Shown here: positions 1-6,105 of the stretch, piece by piece
Layout of the letters: each line of letters begins with the position of its first letter
Numbering within the stretch: position 1 is the stretch's first letter
NCBI GenBank assembly: GCA_003557585.1
Contig: PWOE01000129.1
Span: 1 to 9,273, forward strand
Origin: Candidatus Nealsoniibacteriota bacterium
Lineage (GTDB): Bacteria; Patescibacteriota; Minisyncoccia; Minisyncoccales; CSSED10-335
Length of the DNA: 9,273 nt
Direction: 5' to 3'
Translations under genes and position numbers: made by a program
The notes under the pieces: generated by a model
What the model saw: the letters and a program-made list of their open reading frames with translations, nothing else
Databases searched by the model: none
What the model was told of the DNA's origin: nothing

Positions 1-30
1 AGCTCGCAAAGAATAAGCGAGCTTTTTTTT
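1..30 (+). terminator. Rho-independent terminator of an upstream gene
   Basis: A perfect 7-bp stem (AGCTCGC at 1-7 pairing with GCGAGCT at 17-23) with a 9-base A-rich loop is followed by an uninterrupted T run to base 30. This is a standard intrinsic terminator for + strand transcription from a gene left of the window. The stem may extend further left. It implies that the murD unit begins with its own promoter. Confidence 0.8.
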
Positions 31-56
31 GTCTAATTTTTGTGATATTCTATACA
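29..56 (+). promoter_or_regulatory. Candidate promoter for the murD operon
   Basis: TTGTCT (29-34) and TATACA (51-56) are separated by 16 bases, and each matches 4 of 6 sigma-70 consensus positions. An alternative is the extended -10 TGATATTCT at 43-51. Either would start transcription only about 7-12 bases before the murD ATG. The location between a terminator and the first gene of the unit supports a promoter here, but the exact boxes are a guess. Confidence 0.35.
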
Positions 57-69
57 GGCAAACAATTAA

Positions 70-1293
70 ATGAAACTAGAAAAGATAAAGAACAAGAAGA
101 TATTAGTTCTTGGTCTCGGTAAAGAGGGGATTGATGTTTTGAAATTTCTTAAGACTCTTTTTCCTGAAAAAGAGATATCGGCGGGGGATATAGATAAGAA
201 GATTAAAAGAGATGTGTCAAAAGTTAAATACTATTTAGGAGATGATTATTTAAAGAATATCAAGAGATATAACTTGATAATAAAATCACCTGGTATTCCT
301 TTGCATCAGATATCACCCCTAGTTAAAAAGGGGACTGTTGTAACTTCAGCAACTGATATCTTTTTAAATAATTGCGAGGGTTTAGTTATAGGAATAACCG
401 GAACGAAAGGAAAAAGCACCACAGCAACTATCATATATAATATTCTAAAGAAATCTGGATTCAAAGCCGAGCTAATCGGCAACATTGGCAAACCGATGTT
501 AAGCTATCTCTTGAAAGATAATCCATCAAAAATATATATTTGCGAGCTCTCAAGTTTTCAGCTGGCAAGCGTTACCAAAAGCCCTCAAATCGCCATTCTT
601 TTAAATATCTTTAAAGACCATTTAGATCATCACAAGAATTTCAAAGAATATCTTGAATGCAAGAAAAATATCTTTAGATATCAATCAAAAGATGATTTTC
701 TTCTTTTCAATGAAAAAGATTCCTTGGTTAAAAAGATGGTTAAAGGTGTAAAGCCAGAAAAGATAGCTTTTAGTGGTAGAGAGGAGCTCTTTGAAGCAAT
801 CAGCAGTCTTTTTAAAATTCCTTTAAGTATAGTCGATAAAGAAGTGCAAGAGTTCAAGAATTTGCCTAATCGATTGGAGTTTGTTGGTCGTTACAATGGA
901 ATCTCTTTCTATAATGACTCGGCAGCGACTATCCCAGAAGCAACCATTAATGCCATCTCTCTTTTGGGAGATGATTTAGAGACTTTAATTGTTGGTGGAG
1001 TCGATAAGGGATTTGATTTCAAGGAATTAAGAAAAAGAATCTCGCAAAGCAGAATCAAGAATCTAATCTGCTTTCCAGAGACTGGTCCTGTAATTGCCCG
1101 AGGTCTATCTGAAAGGATTAATAAGTTTTATGTTGACAAGATGAGTGATGCCGTTGATCTTGCTTATCAAAAAACTGGCAAAAAAAAGATATCTGTTTTG
1201 TCGCCAGGAGCTTCAAGTTTTAATCTTTTTAAAAATTATAAAGAGAGAGGAAATATCTTCAAGAGATGCGTAAAAAAATTCTCCAAAAAATAG
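70..1293 (+). CDS. murD: UDP-N-acetylmuramoyl-L-alanine:D-glutamate ligase (MurD)
   Basis: Cytoplasmic Mur ligase that adds D-glutamate to UDP-MurNAc-L-Ala using ATP. The 407 residues are slightly shorter than E. coli MurD (about 438). An N-terminal Rossmann-like domain has GLGKEG at 15-20. The central ATPase domain has the P-loop GTKGKST at 111-117, GNIGKP at 137-142, ELSSFQL at 159-165 and DHLDHH at 183-188. K198 aligns with the lysine carbamylated in E. coli MurD. Between the central and C-terminal domains comes LPNRLEF (265-271). The C-terminal domain shows NDSAAT (282-287), GGVDKGFDF (309-317) and SPGASSFNLFKNYKERG (378-394). The set distinguishes MurD from MurC, MurE and MurF. NDSAAT replaces the common NDSKAT. 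It is probably the first gene of the unit; no good Shine-Dalgarno is seen before the ATG. Its last 28 bases overlap ftsW. Confidence 0.95.
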   Translation: MKLEKIKNKKILVLGLGKEGIDVLKFLKTLFPEKEISAGDIDKKIKRDVSKVKYYLGDDYLKNIKRYNLIIKSPGIPLHQISPLVKKGTVVTSATDIFLNNCEGLVIGITGTKGKSTTATIIYNILKKSGFKAELIGNIGKPMLSYLLKDNPSKIYICELSSFQLASVTKSPQIAILLNIFKDHLDHHKNFKEYLECKKNIFRYQSKDDFLLFNEKDSLVKKMVKGVKPEKIAFSGREELFEAISSLFKIPLSIVDKEVQEFKNLPNRLEFVGRYNGISFYNDSAATIPEATINAISLLGDDLETLIVGGVDKGFDFKELRKRISQSRIKNLICFPETGPVIARGLSERINKFYVDKMSDAVDLAYQKTGKKKISVLSPGASSFNLFKNYKERGNIFKRCVKKFSKK

Positions 1294-2414
1294 AGATAAA
1301 GAAATCGACTGTCAGTTATCTTTTAATCTCTTCTGTCGGCTTTCTTTTAGCCATCGGCTTTGTTGCTATTGCCAGCGTCTCTTCAGGAGTATCTCAAGAA
1401 GTCTTTGGCACTCCTTACTATTACTTGTCTCGTCATCTTATATATATAATTATCGGCTTAATATTAGGCTACGCCGCTTTTAGAGTTAACCTTGATTTAA
1501 TCAGGAGATATTCTCCTCTTTTCCTTGTTGTAAATATATTTTTGTTAATCGCAGTTTCAATTATCGGTTTTTCAGCCGGAGGAGCGACTCGTTGGCTTAT
1601 TTTGGGTCCAGTTATGATCCAACCAGCAGAGTTTATAAAGCTGACTTTTATTCTCTATTTTTCCCTCTGGCTTTCACAGATGCCAGAAAAAAGAGTCAGA
1701 AAGAAAAAGAAAAGTTCGAATAAATTAGCTTGGGGTTTACTCTCTTGCTTGGCCTTTCTTTCTATCTCTATATTCTTCTTATACAATCAGCCAGATGCTA
1801 GCAATCTAGTTATTCTTTTCTTGGTTGCCGCCATTCTCTATTTTATTTCAGGAACACCTATCTGGCATAGCATCTTAGCTGTTGCCTTGGGTATTGCCGG
1901 TTTTTTAGGACTAATTATCTTTGCTCCTTATAGGACTAGCAGGATAAGTGTTTTTTTAAATCCTGACTTAGATCCAATGGGCATCGGCTATCAGATGAAA
2001 CAAGTCTCTATCGCCATAGGTTCGGGTGGTCTCTTTGGCCTTGGCCTTGGTATGAGCAAACAGAAACTCGGCTTTTTACCAGAACCAATGACTGATGCAA
2101 TATTCGCCATCTTTAATGAAGAGGCCGGTTTTTTGGGTGGCGCTCTTATAGTCGTTCTTTTTATAGCTTTCTTGTGGGCTGGTATAATGATTGCCAAAAA
2201 TTCTTCTGATAAATTCTCTGCACTAGTTGCCGGAGGTATAACTTTCTGGATTATTATTCAAGCTTTTGTTAATATAGGAGCAATGGTACGAGTCTTTCCT
2301 TTAACAGGAGTTGCTTTGCCATTTATAAGTTATGGTGGCTCTCATCTTGTTATAGAGATGATAGCTGTCGGAATATTGGCTAATATAGCAAAAAATAAAT
2401 TAGAGGCGAAATAA
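1266..2414 (+). CDS. ftsW: Septal peptidoglycan polymerase FtsW (SEDS family)
   Basis: SEDS-family membrane glycosyltransferase that polymerises lipid II at the division site, usually with a class b PBP. The 382 residues contain about ten hydrophobic segments, with a Lys-rich cytoplasmic loop (KRVRKKKK, 142-149) between TM4 and TM5. Family signatures are GGATRW (105-110), QPAEFIK (119-125), NPDLDPMGIGYQ (232-243), AIGSGG (250-255), LPEPMTDAIFAIFNEE (271-286) and PLTGVALPFISYGGS (345-359). D277 in TDAIF aligns with the Asp proposed as catalytic in RodA and FtsW. PEPMTD replaces the usual PE.HTD, a variant I associate with Patescibacteria. FtsW and RodA are hard to separate by motif alone; the position between murD and murG favours FtsW. 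The ATG lies 28 bases inside murD, suggesting translational coupling; GAGAGG lies rather far upstream. Confidence 0.9.
   Translation: MRKKILQKIEIKKSTVSYLLISSVGFLLAIGFVAIASVSSGVSQEVFGTPYYYLSRHLIYIIIGLILGYAAFRVNLDLIRRYSPLFLVVNIFLLIAVSIIGFSAGGATRWLILGPVMIQPAEFIKLTFILYFSLWLSQMPEKRVRKKKKSSNKLAWGLLSCLAFLSISIFFLYNQPDASNLVILFLVAAILYFISGTPIWHSILAVALGIAGFLGLIIFAPYRTSRISVFLNPDLDPMGIGYQMKQVSIAIGSGGLFGLGLGMSKQKLGFLPEPMTDAIFAIFNEEAGFLGGALIVVLFIAFLWAGIMIAKNSSDKFSALVAGGITFWIIIQAFVNIGAMVRVFPLTGVALPFISYGGSHLVIEMIAVGILANIAKNKLEAK
2402..2406 (+). promoter_or_regulatory. Ribosome binding site of murG
   Basis: AGAGG lies 9 bases before the murG ATG, inside the last codons of ftsW. It is the only clear Shine-Dalgarno match with good spacing that I find in the window, and it fixes the murG start at 2416. 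Confidence 0.6.
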
Positions 2415-2415
2415 A

Positions 2416-3534
2416 ATGAAAATCTTATTCGCGGGTGGAGGCACAGGCGGACACATCTTTCCAATTATTGCCATCGCCCGAGAAATAAAAAATTCATCTC
2501 CTGACGCTGACCTATACTTTATAGGCCCTAGAGACGAGGAATCTAAGCATCTTCTTGAAAAAGAAGGGATTAAGGTTAAGAATATATTCACCGGAAAGAT
2601 GAGGAGATATTCTGGAGGAATCGTTTTTATTCAAAACTTGGTTGATTTGGCTTTTAAAATTCCCCTAGGTATCATTCAATCTTTTTTTTACATATTCTTT
2701 CTTTCTCCAGATTTGATTTTCAGTAAAGGAGGTCATGGAGCATTGCCTGCAATAATATCTGCAAAGATACTTCAAACCCCTCTCTTTATTCATGAATCCG
2801 ATATCAATCCCGGGCTAGTTAATAAGAGATTCTCTAGTTATGCCTTAGAGATATTTACCTCTTTTCCTGAAACCAAAGACCTTCCGATTGAAAAGATGAT
2901 ACTGGTTGGAAATCCAATCAGGAAATCAATTATTGAAAAAGTTGAAGAGGAAGAGATAAAGAAAGAACTCGGCATCAACAAAACAAAACCGACAATACTT
3001 TTTCTTGGTGGATCTCAGGGAAGTGAAAGAATAAATGACCTAGCCCTCTCAATTATGCCACAAATTTTGCCAGAATTTCAGGTAATTCATCAGTGCGGAA
3101 TTAAGAATTCCAAAGAGATTATCATTCAAACTGAGTTCTTGATAAGCAAAGAATTAAAAAAGAATTATCATTTAATTCCATTTTTAACTGAAAATCAATT
3201 AAGATCCGCTTATCAGGCGGCTGATCTCATCGTTAGTCGTGCCGGATCAGGAAGCATCTTTGAGATTGCTGCTGCAGGCAAGCCGAGCATCTTGATTCCT
3301 CTATCTGAATCAGCTCAGAATCATCAGTTAGAGAATGCTTATTTCTATTCAGAAACTGGAGCTGCTATAGTCATTGAGGAAGAGAATGTAACCAATCATC
3401 TATTTACCAAAGAGATATCGAATCTTTTAAAAAGCAACAAAAGATTAAATGAGATGGCTCAAAGTGCCAAAAACTTTTCTCGACCAAGGTCAGCTGAAAT
3501 AATAGCTGAATATATTATCGAGTTTTTAGATTAA
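2416..3534 (+). CDS. murG: UDP-GlcNAc:lipid I N-acetylglucosaminyltransferase (MurG)
   Basis: GT-B fold glycosyltransferase on the inner face of the membrane. It moves GlcNAc from UDP-GlcNAc to lipid I to make lipid II, the substrate of FtsW encoded just upstream. Length is 372 residues, about usual. The N-terminal domain has the glycine loop GGGTGGHIFP (7-16), a second loop SKGGHGALPA (103-112), HESDINPG (126-133) and GNPIR (165-169). The C-terminal UDP-GlcNAc-binding domain has GGSQGSERIN (198-207), SRAGSGSIFEIAAAGKP (274-290) including E283, and HQLENA (303-308). HESDINPG replaces the textbook HEQNAVPG. The segment around 80-97 is very hydrophobic and may form a membrane-contacting patch. 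The ATG follows the ftsW stop by one base. Confidence 0.95.
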   Translation: MKILFAGGGTGGHIFPIIAIAREIKNSSPDADLYFIGPRDEESKHLLEKEGIKVKNIFTGKMRRYSGGIVFIQNLVDLAFKIPLGIIQSFFYIFFLSPDLIFSKGGHGALPAIISAKILQTPLFIHESDINPGLVNKRFSSYALEIFTSFPETKDLPIEKMILVGNPIRKSIIEKVEEEEIKKELGINKTKPTILFLGGSQGSERINDLALSIMPQILPEFQVIHQCGIKNSKEIIIQTEFLISKELKKNYHLIPFLTENQLRSAYQAADLIVSRAGSGSIFEIAAAGKPSILIPLSESAQNHQLENAYFYSETGAAIVIEEENVTNHLFTKEISNLLKSNKRLNEMAQSAKNFSRPRSAEIIAEYIIEFLD

Positions 3535-3549
3535 TTAATAAATTATAAA

Positions 3550-4014
3550 ATGGGAAATTTACAAATAATAATCCTTCTTATATATCTAGCTATCTTGCTT
3601 TCTCCTATCATATATACATCTTTTGCATTTATGTCTTTAGCTAAAAAGACAGGTACAGAAAAACCCTGGCTTGCTTTTATACCGATTGCCAAAATCTATT
3701 TAGTTAGCAAAATTGCACAGATGTCTTCGTGGCCGATGCTACTACTTTTAATTATAGTGCCGTCATTTTTCTTGATCTACTTTCCATGGGCTGCCCCATT
3801 AACTCTTGTTGCTCTGATATCTGGTCTTATCTTTTTTATCTTTACATTAATTTGGGAATGGAAAGTCTTTGAGCGTGTTGGTTGTCCTGGTTGGTGGGTG
3901 TTAACTTTCTTTATTCCTATAGTCGGTCCCATTGTTTATTTTGTACTGCTTGGCATAGCCGCCTGGGGCAAGAACAAAAAAGATATTTGCAAAGAGATTA
4001 ATCATGACTCCTAA
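3550..4014 (+). CDS. Small four-helix membrane protein, resembles DUF5684-type proteins
   Basis: Function unknown. The 154 residues contain about four hydrophobic helices (roughly 5-28, 62-79, 83-103, 114-138). Two related blocks are visible: AKKTG...PWLAFIPIAKIYL (31-51) and FERVGCPGWW...FFIPIVGPIVYFV (107-132). The pattern of a short basic stretch, Gly or Pro, Trp, then an IPI motif recurs in small proteins that I recall as DUF5684-like, which suggests an internal duplication. No catalytic motif is apparent. The ATG is 15 bases after murG with no Shine-Dalgarno visible. The end overlaps gltX by 11 bases, so it is almost certainly co-transcribed with the cell-wall genes. The family assignment is from memory of motif style, not from a search. 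Confidence 0.75.
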   Translation: MGNLQIIILLIYLAILLSPIIYTSFAFMSLAKKTGTEKPWLAFIPIAKIYLVSKIAQMSSWPMLLLLIIVPSFFLIYFPWAAPLTLVALISGLIFFIFTLIWEWKVFERVGCPGWWVLTFFIPIVGPIVYFVLLGIAAWGKNKKDICKEINHDS

Positions 4015-5533
4015 AGAAAAATTAAATCTTATCTCGGCTGGAGAGGTTAGAGTTAGATTCGCTCCATCACCAACCGGTTCTCTGCACGTTGGCAGTGCCA
4101 GAGTCGCTCTTTTCAATTATCTTTTCGCTAAACAAAACAACGGTTCATTTGTTTTAAGAATAGAGGATACAGACAAAGAAAGGTCTTCTTCTGAATTTGA
4201 AAAAGATATACTTAATGGCCTCTCTTGGCTCGGCATGAATTGGGATGAAGGACCAAAGAATGGTGATTATATCGGAGATTTTGGTCCATATCGACAAAGC
4301 GAAAAATCGAGCTATAAAAAGCATATTGAGAAGTTGATAAAAGACGATAGAGCCTATCACTGTTTTTGCTCTCAAGAAGAGGTTGAGGCTGAGAGACAGT
4401 ATTTAATGGCAAGAGGCGAGGCGCCCAGATATAATGGAAAGTGCTCTCAGCTAAGAACTGAAGAGACAGAAGAGATGATTAAGAAGGGTAAAAAGTCTGT
4501 AATAAGATTGAGAGTTCCATTAAAAAAGGTGAAATTCAAAGATATCGTTAGAAAAGAGGTGGAGTTTGATTCAAAGATAATGGGTGATATTGTAATTGCC
4601 AAAGATTTAGAAACTCCTTTATACAATTTAGCTGTGGTCATCGATGACTATGAAATGAAGATATCGCATGTCATAAGAGGAGAAGACCATATATCAAACA
4701 CCCCAAAACAGATATTGATAGCCGAAGCTCTCGATCTTCCAATCCCTGAATATGCTCATCTACCGCTTGTCTTAGCTCCCGACAAAAGCAAATTAAGTAA
4801 AAGACATGGAGCCGTATCTGTAACTGAATACAAGGAAGAAGGCTATCTGCCTGAATCAATCATTAATTTCTTGGCATTATTGGGCTGGAATCCAGGCACT
4901 GACCGTGAAATATACTCAATAAATCACTTGATTAAAGACTTTTCTTTGGAAAGGGTGCAAAAGTCTGGAGCGATATTTAACGTCAAAAAGTTAGACTTTA
5001 TAAATGGATTCTACATCCGTCAAAAGAATATCGATGATTTAACCCAAATCTGCATCCCTTATCTTGTCAAATCTAATTTAATTTCCAAAGATGACTCAGG
5101 TAATTATAGGGCAGGGGACTCACAAAGAGAGATTAGTCTAGATTTCATTAAAAAAGCAATCTCTTTAAATCAAGAGAGATTAAAAAAAGTTTCAGAAATA
5201 TCAGAGTTTACAGATTTCTTTTTTCAAGATAATCTTAATTACAGTAAAGATCTTTTAATCTGGAAAGATTCATCAAAAGAAGAGATTGTCTCTTGTCTTG
5301 ACAAAGTTTACACAATATTGTCTGAAATAAGAGATTGGCAAGAAAAAGAGATAGAGGGGAAAGTTATGCAAGAAGCTAACTCAACAGGGGACAGGGGAAA
5401 GATATTCTGGCCATTAAGGGTTGCTTTAACCGGAAAAAAGTCATCTGCTGGGCCAGCTGAAGTAGCTGAAGCTCTTGGAAAAGAGACCTCTCTTGAAAGA
5501 GTAAAAGAGGCGATACAATTATTAAAAGAATAA
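4004..5533 (+). CDS. gltX: Glutamate-tRNA ligase (GluRS)
   Basis: Class I aminoacyl-tRNA synthetase charging tRNA-Glu (and tRNA-Gln, if the organism uses the amidotransferase route; not decidable here). It has 509 residues. Signatures: RFAPSPTGSLHVGSAR (18-33) containing the HIGH-type HVGS (28-31), RIEDTD (52-57), GEDHISNTPKQ (226-236), and the KMSKS-type SKLSKRHG (262-269). An anticodon-binding region ends with WPLRVALTGKKSSAGPAEV (469-487) and ALGKE (490-494). A zinc-site remnant has C120, C122 and C147, but the position of the usual final His reads Gln (CSQ, 147-149). The N-terminus has about 14 residues more than usual before VRVRFAPSPTG; no other start codon lies between, so the ATG at 4004 stands. 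The start overlaps the upstream gene; AAAGAG (3991-3996) may serve as a weak ribosome site. Confidence 0.95.
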   Translation: MTPKEKLNLISAGEVRVRFAPSPTGSLHVGSARVALFNYLFAKQNNGSFVLRIEDTDKERSSSEFEKDILNGLSWLGMNWDEGPKNGDYIGDFGPYRQSEKSSYKKHIEKLIKDDRAYHCFCSQEEVEAERQYLMARGEAPRYNGKCSQLRTEETEEMIKKGKKSVIRLRVPLKKVKFKDIVRKEVEFDSKIMGDIVIAKDLETPLYNLAVVIDDYEMKISHVIRGEDHISNTPKQILIAEALDLPIPEYAHLPLVLAPDKSKLSKRHGAVSVTEYKEEGYLPESIINFLALLGWNPGTDREIYSINHLIKDFSLERVQKSGAIFNVKKLDFINGFYIRQKNIDDLTQICIPYLVKSNLISKDDSGNYRAGDSQREISLDFIKKAISLNQERLKKVSEISEFTDFFFQDNLNYSKDLLIWKDSSKEEIVSCLDKVYTILSEIRDWQEKEIEGKVMQEANSTGDRGKIFWPLRVALTGKKSSAGPAEVAEALGKETSLERVKEAIQLLKE

Positions 5534-5534
5534 G

Positions 5535-5996
5535 ATGTATAAAAAAACTATATTAATTCTTCTTTTCTTTTCTTTTCTTGTAACACCTATCTCATCTTTT
5601 GCTATTCTTGAAAGAGAGCCGCCGTCAGAGATTGATATACGAATTCCTTCAGTTAAGCCACCTCAAACAATACAAGAAGCTGAGGGTTGGGGTGTCGCTT
5701 TTTTAAACCTTCTGCCGGGACATATGGAGAAAGCTTGGTATGAGATAGTTGACCTTTGGACAAACCTCTATCACAAAGCGAAATCTTTGTGGGAGAGACA
5801 TATCAAGTCTAGACTTATCTCTTTATGGAATAGCATCTGGCGAAGATCGCAACGAGAAATCGAAGAAAAAAAAGATATCTTAGTGGAAGAAATTGAAAAA
5901 GAAAAAGAAGCTGCTAAAGAAGCTGTCAAAGAAGAGGCTAAAAGAGCCAGCAAAAGTCTTTGGCAAAGAATATTGGAATCTTTGAATTTAAGATGA
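5535..5996 (+). CDS. Predicted secreted, Trp-rich coiled-coil protein of unknown function
   Basis: Not recognised as a named family. The 153 residues begin with a signal peptide: K3 K4, a hydrophobic core at 5-19, and a plausible signal peptidase I site after S21-F22-A23. A Pro-rich stretch follows (EREPPSEIDIRIPSVKPP, 26-43). Residues 62-103 look like an amphipathic helix rich in aromatics; the protein has seven Trp (52, 68, 75, 86, 98, 102, 143). Residues 104-138 are a highly charged E/K/A-rich coiled coil, and the tail ends in SLWQRILESL (141-150). The tripeptide SLW occurs three times (84-86, 96-98, 141-143). The start is one base after the gltX stop, so it is likely read through from gltX. 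It may lie on the outer face of the membrane or in the cell wall; this is inference. A pentanucleotide repeat sits in the signal-peptide coding region. Confidence 0.8.
   Translation: MYKKTILILLFFSFLVTPISSFAILEREPPSEIDIRIPSVKPPQTIQEAEGWGVAFLNLLPGHMEKAWYEIVDLWTNLYHKAKSLWERHIKSRLISLWNSIWRRSQREIEEKKDILVEEIEKEKEAAKEAVKEEAKRASKSLWQRILESLNLR
5561..5579 (+). repeat. Pentanucleotide tandem repeat (TCTTT) in the signal-peptide coding region
   Basis: TCTTT is repeated three times and then TCTT, 19 bases in all, encoding part of the hydrophobic core LLFFSFL of the secreted protein. An A7 run also lies at 5541-5547. Gain or loss of one unit would shift the frame right after the start, so the tract could make expression variable. 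It could equally be a by-product of coding hydrophobic residues in AT-rich DNA. Confidence 0.7.
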
Positions 5997-6017
5997 CCCC
6001 TTGGTTGAGGGAAGTAC

Positions 6018-6045
6018 TTGACAGGGCCATTATCCCTGTTATCAT
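6018..6045 (+). promoter_or_regulatory. Promoter of the xer gene
   Basis: A perfect -35 box TTGACA (6018-6023) and TATCAT (6040-6045, 5 of 6 matches) are separated by 16 bases. This is the best sigma-70 type promoter in the window. Predicted start is near 6052, giving a leader of about 50 bases before the recombinase. No terminator with a T tract separates it from the upstream unit, so some read-through from gltX and the secreted-protein gene is possible. Confidence 0.6.
6021..6039. repeat. Inverted repeat inside the xer promoter spacer
   Basis: ACAGGG (6021-6026) and CCCTGT (6034-6039) form a perfect 6-bp inverted repeat with a 7-base centre. It spans the last three bases of the -35 box and almost exactly fills the spacer to the -10 box. 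This is a classic position for a repressor operator. No T run follows, so it is not a terminator. A 6-bp repeat can arise by chance. Confidence 0.4.
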
Positions 6046-6057
6046 GGTCTATAGATA

Positions 6058-6105
6058 ATGTCGCACAATGGTAGTAAAGAGACACTTATAAGCACAAAGA
6101 TATGA
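6058..6105 (+). other. Candidate 15-codon leader ORF coupled to xer
   Basis: An ATG at 6058 opens a short frame encoding MSHNGSKETLISTKI, with its TGA at 6103-6105 overlapping the recombinase ATG as ATGA. An in-frame TAG at 6052-6054 lies just upstream, so the frame cannot extend left. The predicted transcription start falls only about 6 bases before it, so it would be nearly leaderless. No Shine-Dalgarno is visible for it or for the recombinase. It may be a coupling device or a coincidence. Confidence 0.25.

Noticed and set aside
5998..6011. Hairpin CCCTT-GGTT-GAGGG as a terminator after the secreted-protein gene
   Set aside because: The stem is only 4-5 bp and no T run follows; transcription probably is not stopped there by this element.
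6028..6060. dif site next to the xer gene
   Set aside because: The 7-bp arms are separated by 19 bases and do not resemble the known 28-bp dif arms with a 6-bp centre; kept only as a possible operator.
5771..6085. 104-codon - strand frame across the end of the secreted-protein gene and the xer promoter
   Set aside because: Low-complexity Ser/Leu product mirroring the E/K/A-rich coiled-coil codons, with no motifs; it would also cover the xer promoter.
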